The notes under the pieces are model-generated. The model was given only the letters and a program-made list of their open reading frames with translations, ran no database searches and was not told where the DNA came from. Source: Pterois miles (Eukaryota; Chordata; Actinopteri; Perciformes; Scorpaenidae). From it: a DNA stretch of 64,000 nt. The DNA lies in NCBI GenBank assembly GCA_947000775.1, contig CAMQGK010000567.1, positions 2,647,001 to 2,711,000 of the forward strand. Direction: 5' to 3'. The position numbers and the translations under genes were made by a program. The first letter of the stretch is position 1. Every line of letters begins with the position of its first letter. Shown here one piece after another: positions 1 through 10,770 of this stretch.

Positions 1-273
1 GGGGACGGCAGTAGCTCAGTCCGTAAGGACTTGGGTTAGGACGCGGAGGTCACCGGTTCAAGTCCCCCATGGACCAAGACCCAAGGTCACTGCCGAGGTG
101 CCCCTGAGCAAGGCACCAAATCCCCAACTGCTCTGGGCGCTTGTCAGGAGCAGCCCCCTCACTCTGACATCTCTCCATTGACATGTATGTGTACTGTGTG
201 AACAACAGAGTGTAAAAACTGAATTTCCCCACTGTGGGACTAATAAAGGAATATCTTTCTTTCTTTCTTTCTA
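1..273 (+). mobile_element. tRNA-derived SINE, AFC-like
   Basis: The first 66 bases look like a tRNA gene with an A box (TAGCTCAGTCCGT) near 14 and a B box (GGTTCAAGTCC) near 55. A SINE body follows (GAGGTGCCCCTGAGCAAGGCACC), then a 3' end shared with teleost retroposons (CCCACTGTGGGACTAATAAAGG) and a (TTTC)n tail to about 272. The 5' end coincides with the window start. Head and body resemble the AFC SINE family of percomorph fishes. It probably lies in a plppr1 intron. Confidence 0.85.
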
Positions 274-639
274 AAAGCATGTTATTAGTGAGTTTTAGAG
301 CTGCTGGTAAGCAAATGTTACCTTGATACTAGCTGTCCAGTCCACTCCAGAAGCCTATTTCTCTGCTATGAACTCATTAATAGATCGCTGGCATTACTCT
401 GTACATGTCACAAAGAAGCTCAGACGCTGCAGCAAGAGCTGTGGTTCAATCATCAACATTCATAATTTTTGTGAATAACTCATTGTTTTTTAAGTTAGCT
501 TTCTCGTTTTCTGAGTCACATGGAACCAAACCTGATCCAGCATACACAAGGATGAAGGGTTTGTCTGCCCTCAACCCTTTCTCATTCCCAACTTGTCAAA
601 TAAGCAGCAATCAGCATCAGCAAGCGATCACAGAGGCAT
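274..639. other. probable plppr1 intron, no feature seen
   Basis: AT-rich DNA between a SINE and the family H repeat. Short open frames here show no splice sites and no recognisable protein. Confidence 0.5.
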
Positions 640-1995
640 CCTTTAGCAGCAGTTTGTGATGAACAGGGCTTTCAGCTAACTCCTATGTAAACCCACCTGC
701 AGGGTAAATCGATGGTCAGAGCAAGTGACGTATTATTAAGAGTGTGAGAGTCCATTCAAGGCGGGTGGGAGGTGTGGTGGATGGGTCAAACAAGCAAGAC
801 TGGTGTTCATGTCCCATGTGAAACTAAAAGTAACATTGACTTAGTTTGTCATGTCAGTCTCAGTCACGTGACTTGTTGGTTGTCAGTCCTGTGAGGGTTG
901 AGAGCGGGTGAGTAGCTAGTATCGTCAGTGTGACCTGTGAGTCATTAGTATCGTCAGTGGTGTGTAGTTGATTTATTTTGGTGACCTGTGAGTCATAGTA
1001 TATCAGTGACGTGAGTCAGTAGTGACGTGAGTCCTAGTATCGTCAGTCCTGTGAGTCGGTTGTCATGTGAGTCGCTAGTATTGTCAGTCTTGTGTGTCAG
1101 TTGTTATATGAGTCAGTAGTGACGTGAGTCAGTGGTGATGTGAGTCACTAGTATCGTCAGTCTAGTGAGTCGGTAGTATCATCAGTCGTGTGAGTCCTGT
1201 GAGTCAGTGGTGACGTGAGTCGCTAGTATCATCAGTCCTGTGAGTTGTGAGAGACGTGAGTCGCTAGTATCGTCAGTCTTGTGTGTCAGTTGTTACATGA
1301 GTCGGTAGTGATGTGTCACTAGTATCGTCAGTCTAGTGAGTCTGTAGTGATGTGAGTCGCTAGTATCATCAGTCGTGTGAGTCCTGTGAGTCAGTAGTGA
1401 CGTGAGTTGCTGGTATCATCAGTCCTGTGAGTCGGGAGTGACATGAGTTGCTAGCATTGTCAGTCCCGTGAGTCGGCAGAGATGTGAGTCGCTAGTATTG
1501 TCAGTCCTGTGAGTCGGCAGTAATGTTAGTTGCGTGTATCATCAGTCCTGTGAGTCACTAGTAACTTGAGTCGCTAGTATCATCAGTCCTGTGAGTCACT
1601 AGTAACGTGAGTCGCTAGTATCATTAGTCCTGCGAGTCACTAGTAACGTGAGTCGCTAGTATCATCAGTCCTGTGAGTGGGCAGTAACATGAGTCGCTAA
1701 CATCGTCAGTCCCGTGAGTCGATAGTAACGTTAGTTGCTAGTATCGTCAGTCCTGTGAGTCACTAGTAATGTGAGTTGCTAGTATTGTCAGTCCTGTGAG
1801 TCGGTAGTAACGTGAATCGCTAGTATCATCATCCCTGTGAATCATGTGAGTCGCTAGTCAGTGAAGTTAATGTCAACTACAACCGCGTCCTAACCGTAAT
1901 TAAGTGGTTGGACCCACTTTCTGTGAAAATGGAAGTCTACTTTACGGACACGATTCAAGCGCATATTGACACGCTGTCCCTGGTCCCTCCAAAAG
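640..1995 (+). repeat. family H interspersed repeat, copy 1
   Basis: The flanks of the tandem array at 890-1865 align with a second copy at 26505-26900. Left-side matches are GGGCTTTCA.CTAACTC near 667, GGTCAGAGCAAGTGA near 713, GATGGGTCAAACAA near 780 and AGTCACGTGACT near 862. Right-side matches are AAGTTAA.(A/G)TCA near 1863 and TAAGTGGTTG near 1901. The copy therefore seems to be one dispersed element whose middle expanded into a minisatellite. The element class is unknown to me. Confidence 0.6.
890..1865 (+). repeat. minisatellite, about 41-bp unit, roughly 23 copies
   Basis: Diverged tandem units such as AGTAACGTGAGTCGCTAGTA + TCATCAGTCCTGTGAGTCACT repeat about every 41 bp; the period is clearest at 1558-1700. 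Each unit carries one or two TGAGTC(A/G) blocks and GTGAGT. Units are more irregular in the left half. There are no unique spacers between units, so this is not a CRISPR-like array. It probably sits in a plppr1 intron. Confidence 0.85.
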
Positions 1996-2208
1996 TAATG
2001 CAGGACGGGTACCCAGTGTGTTGGTCTTGTGTTGGTACCCTGTACCCTGCTATAGGCAGCTTGCAGTGTTCAGAAACTATGCCAATGCATAAACTCCTGG
2101 CAATCACTGAATACACAGAGGCCCAGGAATCAAACCTGAATCCTTCTCACTATATTATCAACAGCACCAACCACTAAAGCAGTGACAAATCAATGTAATC
2201 TTGTTTTA

Positions 2209-2360
2209 AGGCGGCAGAGTAGCTCAGCAAGTCCCAGCATGAAGCTCCAGGGTTTGACTCTTGGATGCATGTGATTTGGATTCTGTGAACTGCCACTGGA
2301 GGTGTGATTGTGGACTGTTTCTGGGCGACGGACCGCCAACCTATCCGAGGCGTTTCTTCA
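2209..2360 (+). mobile_element. degenerate tRNA-derived SINE (possible)
   Basis: A tRNA-like head (GGCGGCAGAGTAGCTCAGCA, then a B-box-like GGGTTTGACTC) is followed by text resembling the body of teleost V-SINEs (AGGTGTGATTGTGGACTG, then GGGCGACGGACC). No tail or target duplication could be placed. Confidence 0.35.
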
Positions 2361-3295
2361 TGGATGAGTGCCGCAGTGTGTGTGAAGCAGGGTGTTGGTG
2401 TGAAATAGTATGGATGCTCAGTAACACTTTAGTGTCTGGATGGCAGCAGCAGAACCAGCACAGAAATAATGAGAAGGAGCTGAATGGAGAGAAACTACTG
2501 TATAGTTGTCTGCCTGTACTTCACACTGTCTTCTCAGCCCAGATGACAAAATGAGCCACTTCCTTCAGTTTGCGATGATTTTCTCTCCCAGCTACATCGC
2601 TGTTTCTGAAAACCCTACTTTCTCATTTGTCCGCTAATGAAAAGCCACACTGTCATCCTCATAGTGGTACAGAACGTAAGGTAACTTCAAAGAAGGTAAC
2701 TTCAGGCAAGACAATTAATGGAAATAATACTGCGTAATAGGTAGACGGGCCACATCTTCCTAATATAAAGGCATCTCCTAATGTCATCTTTTAGAAAGCC
2801 ATTGTTCTGTGAAAAGCTTGATGCCTGAATGGAAAATAGACTAAAGGAGCAAGAAAGAGAGGAAACTCTGTGATGTTGCTGTCTGCTTAGCAACAGCATC
2901 AGTAATGAGATCAGCTCCTCCAAACCCAGCTCATACTGTGACTCAGTGGCCTGGTTTCTAACTTGCATCAACATCTAGTTGCCGGATTATAGCTAAATGC
3001 AGATTAATATTTCAGGACTGATGACACCTTTGCCTGTCCACGGTAAATTAGCTTGCCCTCCCTGCAGAGTGCAAATTGCAGCACATTGCGCAAGCCCCCC
3101 TTTTAATGTTTTGAAAGAGCATGTACCCTTACTATTTCATCCACGATGGATCCATCCATCCTTGTTTTCAGCTCTATTTCTATTTCTGTGTATGAAAAAA
3201 GACAGCAAAAATAACCAAGTCAAACTCCTGGTATGTGTGCTCATACAGTGCCTGGCCAATAAAGCTGATCTATTATCTGTAACTGCCTATTTTTT
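2361..3295. other. probable intron, nothing recognised
   Basis: Open frames on both strands lack acceptor/donor pairs in consistent phase and match no family I know. No tandem repeat is seen. Confidence 0.45.
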
Positions 3296-3297
3296 AC

Positions 3298-3470
3298 AGG
3301 GTCGTAGGGTACTGGAGCCAATCCCAGCTGACATTGGCCTACAGTAAATTTAGAGTGAACAATTGACCAAACCTGCGTGTCTTTGGACTTTGGGAGGAAG
3401 CCGGAGAACCCGGAGAAAACCCATGCTAAAACGGGGAGAACATGCAAACTCCATACAGAAGAGCCCCAAG
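3298..3470 (-). mobile_element. V-SINE/Mermaid-type SINE fragment
   Basis: Read on the minus strand this holds the conserved body of teleost V-SINE/Mermaid elements: CATGTTCTCCCCG, GTTTTCTCCGGGT, TTTGGACT near the CAAAGAC block, and CAGCTGGGATTGGCTCCAG at the far end. An internal block is missing and the tRNA head is absent. A poly(A) run follows at 3538-3557. Confidence 0.7.
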
Positions 3471-3587
3471 GCAACCAGGAAGTCCATCCATGATGGATGT
3501 TACAGTAAAATAGCATTGTAATATTTTACAGAAATGTAAAAAAAAAAAAAAAAAAAACCTCCTCCAAACAGTGACAATCCAGTCTTA

Positions 3588-4802
3588 AGGTCCTGACACA
3601 TCAAGCAGTTTGGGACCATCGGTGAGCCTCCGTCGGCCTAGTTTTTAACGCTGTGGCTCTTCAGCGGATTCAGCATGTTGAATATGAGGTGGAGCCCATC
3701 GGTGAGAAAAATGACTCAGATTGGCGGTTCATCTTAAACGAATCAGTGCACCAGAAGAGAACCATTCCCACAGCGACATGGCCATCTAGAATGAAGCTAA
3801 GGGACGAGTGAGACTAGTGTGAAAATGGTTGGTAAACACTGCTTAGTTTCATGTTGTAACAACGATTTGTATATCCGCCGTCCTCGCTCTTTCATTTTTT
3901 GACTGCCGACAGCTGCTGATGTTGAGAGTAATTTTCTCTCACGCAGTCGCAGAACGTACCCGCTACCTGCCCGTCAGCTGTAGTCTTTGCGGTGTGTTCA
4001 AGTGCAGCTCTTCTGCCAAGACCAAGGCGATGTGAGGCCATGCAAAAGTCAGCCGTCATCGCAGCTAGTTCTTTAGAAACTGTAACTAAGCACAGTGGTT
4101 AAGTACGGTAAATCTTCATATGCAAAAGTGACATGCTATAATAAGAGAACACTTCAAGGGTTTCGAGGGTCAAAAACCAACCCGACATCAAAGAACTAGC
4201 GGCAACAAAGGCGTTAGGTCGCTTCACGTAGCCTTTGTCTTGGCCAAAAAGTTGCACTTGAACACACCGCAAATGCTAACTACCACGTACGTTCTGCACC
4301 AGCACCAACAAGTGGTGGCAGTCTGTAATCATTCAAAAAGGGAAACCAGAAGATTGAGGACGATGGATATGCCAACCGTTGTTAGGTACGTACATGAAAC
4401 AAAGCGGTTTACAGCCATTTTCACACCACTCTCACCACTTAGCTTCATTCTAGATGGTCATGTTGTGAAAACATCTGACTGGAATGATCAGGTGAGATGA
4501 AGACGGGTAATGTGAGGAGCCGTTTTTCCTCTTGACTTCACTCGTTGGCTTGTTTTCCTCATGTCCGTTCCTATTTTTGTACACCGATTCGCTTAAATGG
4601 AACAGCCAACCAGAGTGATTTCTCTCGCCGATGGGCTCCGCTGCTGTTTCAACGTGCTGAATATGCCGAAATGATTCTGACACGGGCAGACAAGAGCCAA
4701 CAGTGTGAGACACACCGAAAAACTAGACCGACGGATGCTCACCGACAGCACCAAACTGTCCCGGTGGCCGACCGTCGGCTTGGTGTGTCAGGGCCTCGGA
4801 TC
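3588..4802. mobile_element. two family B elements in head-to-head inverted orientation
   Basis: The right arm (about 4180-4802) reads forward from AACTAGCGGCAACAAAGGCG to the end GTGTGTCAGGGCC. The left arm (about 3588-4085) is its diverged reverse complement, starting GGTCCTGACACATCAAGC. Matching landmarks in both arms are the AACGTACC/GTACGTTC block, the GATTCAGCATGTTGAAT block and the TTAAACGAATCAGTG block. About 100 bp of AT-rich spacer separates them. The terminal sequence suggests a non-autonomous DNA transposon. A third copy is at 39012-39605. Confidence 0.65.
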
Positions 4803-4855
4803 AGCGGTAGAATCTCAATGCATCTTGGGTGCATTCACACCTGTATTTAGAGCTG

Positions 4856-5740
4856 TCCGCTTATGATCACATCACCCAGGACCATTAGCTACAAACCCGT
4901 ATACGCGACTCTATCCGACCTGCGAGCAGCCTGCTGTTGTCTGGCTCAGTCTGAAATCAAGGACCTGTTGTTTCAGAAACTTCCAGTGGTAACTCTGCCG
5001 CAGCTATCATTGTATAACTAATTGGAGCAGGGCTTAGTGAAACTTGGTGCACCTCCAATGTTGTCATTGGTGTGTAATTTGCAATACAGTAATGGGCACT
5101 AAAACCGCTGTTACACCTGCTCGTTGCCTGGCTTCCATGCACACGGTCACTGCCCTCCATTACAGGTAACAGCTGCTGGCCTCTTTCCTCTGGCCCTGAT
5201 TGCTCGCTCTGGTTCTCCATCCCAGCACAAATAGATAGAAATACTCCCTCCCTCTCTATCATACACATACATAGATGTGGAGGTAGCGAGGGAATTGACT
5301 GAGACCTGAGGGCTGAGAGCTGATGTGTGGGAGGCATATCGCGGAGTGGTCTAATGGAGAGCTTTTACAACCAAAGGGACCAGCGTTTCACAGCCAGGCT
5401 CACATGGGCGGGGTGGGTTAGCATAACCATTGTATCCTGGTGCGTCCTTTGGGGCCATACATATACAGAGGTACAGTAAAGGTGGACAGTGAAGAGTTGC
5501 TGAGGTGTTGAGGTAAAGGGCAACTAAAATACACCAGCATCACTCTCAGTTTATGACACGTTTACTTGCATCTAGCTACAAAACAGCAAGTGATGGAATT
5601 GCTGTATTTCAACAAGATGGCAGACGTTTTGTTCAACAAATATGACTGACAACTGTCACTGGATTACTGTGATTCTGAAGAAAATGTAAAAATACGATGA
5701 TTCTCAGGGAAGTTTTGGGGTTACAAGAAATGCATTGTAT
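4856..5740. other. probable intron, nothing recognised
   Basis: No repeat with an identifiable class and no splice-consistent frame. A frame on the minus strand around 4957-5337 has ordinary composition and no known motif. Confidence 0.4.
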
Positions 5741-5754
5741 TTTCGTCCGGCCAG

Positions 5755-6118
5755 ATCATTCTGGTGAATATCTCAGGAACACCTGGAGGGAGTTTCTTCA
5801 AATTTGGCACAACCATCCACTTGGACTCAAGGATGAACTGATACAAATTTGGTGGTCAAAGGTCACTGTTACTTTATGTCCATGCTATTCTCGTGAAAGC
5901 GATATATTAGGAAAGCCTCGAAGGATCTTCAAATGTGGTACAAACATCCACAAGGATGAACTTTACAATTCGTTGGTCAAAGGTCACTGTGAATTATGAC
6001 AGTTTCACACAAATGTCTAAATAGGATGAGATGATGAAGTGATGATATTTTGGACAAACATGGATTTAAACTGCAACTTGACTGGTTGGTGGAGGCATAC
6101 AACCACAAGGCATAGTTT
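5755..6118 (+). repeat. teleost interspersed repeat with AAGGTCACTGT modules
   Basis: The block GGTCAAAGGTCACTGT occurs at 5854 and again at 5975, each preceded by a related 'ATCTCAGGAA...CTTCAAAT.TGG' module, so the element has a roughly 120-bp internal duplication. It ends GGAGGCATACAACCACAAGG. I recognise the text as a dispersed repeat of fish genomes but cannot name its class. Confidence 0.6.
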
Positions 6119-7927
6119 TCTATTATATCTAATCTGATTTATAGATTTATTTATACGTTTATTAGCGTCAGCCATCTGGGATAATGATATCCTCTGGATG
6201 CATATGTGTGTTATGTTGTGTTCAGATCTGACTTTTGAGTTATGACTCTGGGGAAAAGTACGAATGGTGACGCAAATGGCAGCAATCGAGTGCTAAGTAC
6301 CCTAACTGCTTCTGTGTGTCAAAACTGCTGCTGCAACTGCTGACTGTGTTGGTTAACGGCCAAACTACAGTAACTAACTTCCTGTTTTGCATGCACTTGT
6401 CCCTCTCACTTTGCGCAGTGTGCTTTTGTTTTAGATGACATATACTGTATAGTTTTGTATAGATTATAAACACCTTAGAATCAATTTTGAAAACTTGGAT
6501 TTATTAATGTTTTAATGAGATCACAATGCAGATAGTGCACAACAAGACTCGCTCAAAAATGAGTATATGTTTGGGTCATGTACGGTCAGTCTGTGAATTT
6601 GTAACTAAACTGTTACACAAATAGTCAGCGGTCATGTCTGTAATGTTAAATCCAGCGGTTCCTGCCCACCAGGTCCGACAAGGACACTACGGGACACGCT
6701 GCTCTGCTGAATTGGCCGTTCCAGCAGTGACATACCCCATCGTAGAATGTACCTGATTGGTCCCTGGTTTTCTGCTGCTTCAAACAGGAACAACATGGCA
6801 GCTGCTCATAAAGTTTCTGTTTCGAGAAATAGGCGACGCTTCTGCTGAATCTTGAAGCTTGGTTCAAGTTTCGTCAGCTGGATGCATCGCACTGGACGGG
6901 CTCATTTGCATAAAGGACTGCTCCCCGTATGCGCACAGTTTGCTGTGCGCATACATTGTTAGATGAAGAGTGAATCCAAACACGTAAAACCAACATGATG
7001 TAACATCTGCATCACATCATGATGCACCTGCAACGCCTCAATGCAAGCAGCTTCTGCTGTCTGAATCTGTTACAGAGCAGCGCTCCGAACGCATGGGGTG
7101 CTCCAGCTGAAAAGCTGATGGTTGACCTCCTTGAAGCCGATGAGCTTCTGGACTGTTTGGTTTGTCTAATTGGATTACAGACAGTCTGATTACTTCACCA
7201 GTTCATGCTTTTCTTCACCTCGGTTACAATTGTTGCTGCCCTCCGAGTCATCTGTCTGAATGCTCTCACAAATGCTGTTGAAGATGCTTTCCACAGGGGA
7301 TGAAGTGGGGTGCACGTGGGTGCGTGCATGTGTGTGGTGCATTAGTGCGGCGCTCGGTCAGCCACCGACGCTGACCTCTAGCATGATCTGTACAACGTGG
7401 CTCCAAAGCCCCAACAGTGCAGCTGTTGAAAATCCACTCCAACCACCTTGATGAATCATGCAGTTCATAGATACGCTGGAAACCGTTCAACACACCACAA
7501 AATAAGTGTAGCCACTTTACGGAGGCCTCAGCTGGCCCCGGCGCCGCCGTAGCAGGGCGGGATGTGTGACGCCGAGTGGGAATGTCAGCGACGGAGGGCG
7601 CGTTTACCGAGCTGTCCCAAACGCTGCTGTTCAGCCTGAAATATTTACCGCCGTGGCTCAGCTTGTAGAGATGCGAGGCTGCAGAGGTTTCTACACGCTG
7701 ACAGGACGGGCAATCGCAGAGATAAATCGTGAGTCAGAGGCCAGAGAAACAGGAAATAGCCAACGCAGATATGATCAAGAAACCCCTCTTAACTCTTCAC
7801 TCACTATTTCTTTTTTAACAGGATAAAGGTGGTGAGAACTTGTCTGCTCTCAATTTTGAGGTCTCATCAATGCTATATTTGAGAAATAACCTTTCAAGTG
7901 GTTTTGTTCATAAACAGTGTTTCTTAC
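6119..7927. other. probable plppr1 intron with a short perfect hairpin
   Basis: This stretch lies directly downstream of the plppr1 coding exon on the minus strand, so it should be the start of its next intron. Apart from the hairpin at 6927-6954 I see no gene or classed repeat. The block 7500-7750 is GC-rich with an open plus-strand frame but no paired splice sites. Confidence 0.45.
6927..6954. repeat. perfect 12-bp inverted repeat with TTTG loop
   Basis: GTATGCGCACAG, TTTG, CTGTGCGCATAC: 12 of 12 bases pair with a 4-base loop. Each arm holds TGCGCA, the half-site of the NRF1 motif. Confidence 0.8.
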
Positions 7928-8049
7928 CTCCACAAACAGGAAGCAGGGGACGATGGAGCTGCTGCTCTTCACGCCCGGCTTCTCCTCCACTGCCATCCCT
8001 CTCTCCGTCTCTCTGAGCGTCCTTCTGTCCAGCTCTCTGTCTCCTTATC
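7928..8049 (-). CDS. plppr1: plppr1-like first coding exon (partial gene)
   Basis: Phospholipid phosphatase-related protein 1 is a six-pass plasma-membrane protein of neurons, related to lipid phosphate phosphatases but thought to be non-catalytic; it promotes filopodia and neurite growth. On the minus strand a TTTCCTTTCCAG acceptor precedes position 8049, and CTTAC (GTAAG) follows the exon end at 7928. After 53 bases of 5' UTR the ATG at 7996 has a good context (GAGGGATGG). It opens 23 codons ending exactly at the donor in phase 0. The last residues, SSSSIVPCFLFVE, align with the start of PLPPR1's first membrane segment (SIIPCFIFVE in mammals, from memory). PLPPR3 and PLPPR4 share 'PCF.FVEL' but diverge before it. 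Later exons are not found, so they should lie left of the window. Family assignment is firm; the exact paralogue less so. Confidence 0.72.
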
Positions 8050-8735
8050 CTGGAAAGGAAAGAGGGCGAGGCAGGTTAGTCCAGCGGGCCAACCTCAGGT
8101 CAAGTCCAGAGCGTGAGATTAAGTGGAATCCAGATAGATCTGGGGATTTCCCTGATGCCTTATATCTTTCTTTCAGTACAATCACACCGCTGTTAGCTGT
8201 TATTCAGCACTTTGTTTCTGTGATACATCTTTAATGTTTACCTACTGCATATGCTACACCCATGAATATTTAATACATGCACAAAAAGCGAACTCATAGC
8301 TTAGCACTGCGGGCTATGTGCATTTTACAATTTGTTGTTACAGTAACTGAAATTGCTTTACATATTTTGATGCATCAAAGCTGCCCTCGGAGGAAGAACA
8401 GAATCATTCAAATCAATTCCGCAAACTGTGGCATTTTATTCAGTGATAACAGTACACTGACTCTCACCCAGGCATAATCATTTAGCAACCGCACAATGAA
8501 GCATTGTTTCATCTGAAATAAATTTACATATGCAAATTATTGCTGTACATTACAGCGAATATTCCACGGGTGAAATGAATAGTGAACGGTCACACTACAG
8601 TAACACGGTTCATTCACTAAAACAAGTGGTGCTGGGAGATAAGAGCTGGAGACGTACAGTAGCTAGCAAGCTAACTGGTAATATGCTAGCAAGCCCGGAA
8701 CATCCTGATGCTCGTAAGCCACAATTGGAGACTCT
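8050..8735. other. probable plppr1 5' intron, no feature
   Basis: It would be intron if the 14.6-14.8 kb block is the 5' UTR exon. AT-rich, no classed repeat, no other splice-consistent exon. Confidence 0.4.
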
Positions 8736-8736
8736 T

Positions 8737-9049
8737 AAAGGGGAAATATAATGCTTATTTCTTGTATTCACAGTCTGTTTTAGCGCCTGATTGACTTGTG
8801 AGAAGAATATGATGCACCCTTGCAGAGGTAGTTCTCAAATTGTGGCTGGTTTATTGTAACAGCATATGACATAGGAAGGGGAACCAGATCTGAATGGATT
8901 GTTGAATCACAGGTTTTCTGATCTCGGCAGCCCAGAAAAAACTGACTGGGTTGTCTCATTTCAGAGTTGATGATTTGGAAGCCACTCTAGATAGCAATTA
9001 ATGTGCACAAGCACTGTAAAGGTGAATTTTTCATATGTCCCCTTTAACG
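8737..9049. mobile_element. non-autonomous element with TAAAGGGGA termini
   Basis: The segment starts TAAAGGGGAAATATAATGC and ends CATATGTCCCCTTTA, which reads TAAAGGGGACATATG in reverse complement. Such short terminal inverted repeats around about 310 bp suggest a MITE. A similar terminus (AGGTCCCCTTTA) is at 24376 and another pair flanks 62988-63403. Confidence 0.45.
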
Positions 9050-10580
9050 GACTGCTACGACCTGCCGTCAGTAGGCTAATTTTTGATAGCCTTGCTAGCT
9101 TACTGCAAAAAGAAGTACATCGCATGAGTGTCCCTCAACCTACCACACTTAGACGAACAATACACAGTTCATCCAAGAGATATACTGTATATGTACCACT
9201 GACTCCTGATTGAAGTACTGACTGTATACCATTTCTGTTGGGGGAAAGAAAGGGAAGGGGGGAAAAAAAAAAAAAAAAAAAAAAGGAAAAAAAATTCAAG
9301 CTTCAATGCATCAAATTCGCAAACAGCTATGAGTCAGTGTATTTCCACTTTACCTGGAAGTGCCAGCAGTATGTACAGTGTGATCCCAGTTGTCATAGTT
9401 TGCAAAAAGTCTCAAAAATTTGCAGCTCAGCTAAATTTAACCTCGAGTTTTATCCATCCTTTATCCATCACATTTCCGAACAGAAACCTTGACATGGACC
9501 CTGAATCGTCTGTTGTCGGGTTGGATGGGTTTTAATCACACATACAATATATAGAGAGGAATATTTTGTTTCTGAGAAGTTGTCAGGCTGACCTCTATTG
9601 GACTGGTGTGTGGTGTGTAATGTGCAAGAGAGCTTCCTCCCTCCTAATTCCTTCGACGCTGGTGGAAAGAATAGGCCTGAGGGATGAATAAAGCATGAAG
9701 CCAAGCTCTTAGCATCCCTCAGAACAACGCAATGTGCCAACCAAGACTGCTTTTAGAGAGGGTTGGTTGGACTCGGTGTGTGTGCATGTGTACAGTGTGT
9801 GTGTGTGTGAGACTTGTCAAAAAAAAAAACAAAAAGAAGAAGTAGCTGTCAGGGTGAACAAGGAGCCCCAGGTAACGGAAACCAACAGAGAGGGAAAGAG
9901 AAACAGAGCGGCAGACAGAGGGAGGAATCACTCCTGTTTCTTCTCCACTAGAGGCTGATGGGAAGTGTTACTTAGTGTTTCACTCCCTCAGTGGGAGGCG
10001 GCACAAAGAGGCTCTCTCCCGCCGTTTGGGCCACCGGCTGAGAAAGTACATGCATGAGCTGTGAGCTGGTGGCGGCGGACCTCCTGAAGATGAAACTGGG
10101 TTATGGGAGAAACCGCTCGGGTGGCCACGAGCGAGATGAGGCGGGGAAGCTTTTTGATGATTAATAACTGATAAGTGGGACGCCAAGCCAGGGATGCTGT
10201 CCATGTAAAGAATGGGAAATTAGAAAGCTTGTTTTCCCCAGAGGTGCACAGCGCCGGCTTCTGTGCTGTCCCACGCACATTTGGTGTGAGCGAGTTTTTA
10301 TCAGAAGTGTTCTCAGAGCGCTGATTTGGGCGACAGGACTGCAGCTTAATTAGTACGAGAAAATCTGGGTACAGCTCAGTATGCAGAACAAGGAACCGAG
10401 CTAGAGGCTTACACAGACCTACCGAACATTACAGTCCTTGTATGAAATGTAATCGATTACTTGCTCTAGCTATACTATACTACGAAAGTAACTGTAATTT
10501 GTATATATCCCATGAAATCAATTTTATGTAAGCCACAAAATCAGGAACCAAGAAGAAGGGAGGAGGTCGGGGTAGATGGA
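9050..10580. other. probable intron with poly(A) and TG-rich tracts
   Basis: Contains a poly(A) run at about 9259-9283, a TG-rich tract near 9777-9810 and a GC-rich block near 9980-10280. None shows splice-consistent coding sequence. The GC-rich block could be a conserved regulatory element, but that cannot be judged from one sequence. Confidence 0.4.
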
Positions 10581-10584
10581 TGGG

Positions 10585-10770
10585 TCAACAAATACCAGAC
10601 AGAAGGCTGGTGTTCATACCCTGTTTGAAACAAGATATCTATGTTGAGTTGTCACTTAACTTCCGTACTTATGTTACGCCATTTTCGTTTTCCTAAACCT
10701 AACTAAGCAGTACCTGTGAAGAGGGAAGTTTATTTTGAAAAAGATGTATGCATGTAACGAGCAGAAATTG
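10585..10770 (+). repeat. family H repeat, partial copy
   Basis: Shares GATGGGTCAAC, CTGGTGTTCAT, CCTAAACCTAACTAAG, CCTGTGAA and GGAAGTTTAT with the copies at 640-1995 and 26505-26900. It lacks the AGTCCTGTGAGTC segment that expanded in copy 1. Confidence 0.55.

Noticed and set aside
1..66. tRNA gene
   Set aside because: The A and B boxes are the head of a SINE; SINE body and retroposon tail follow directly and the acceptor stem does not close.
890..1865. CRISPR-like array
   Set aside because: Units are contiguous with no unique spacers, and the genome is eukaryotic; it is a minisatellite.
4450..4713. Conserved protein shared with 39272-39574
   Set aside because: The two peptides are similar because both lie in family B non-coding repeats; neither has a start context or splice sites.
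7566..7826. Plus-strand exon in the GC-rich block
   Set aside because: No acceptor/donor pair in phase and no recognisable domain.
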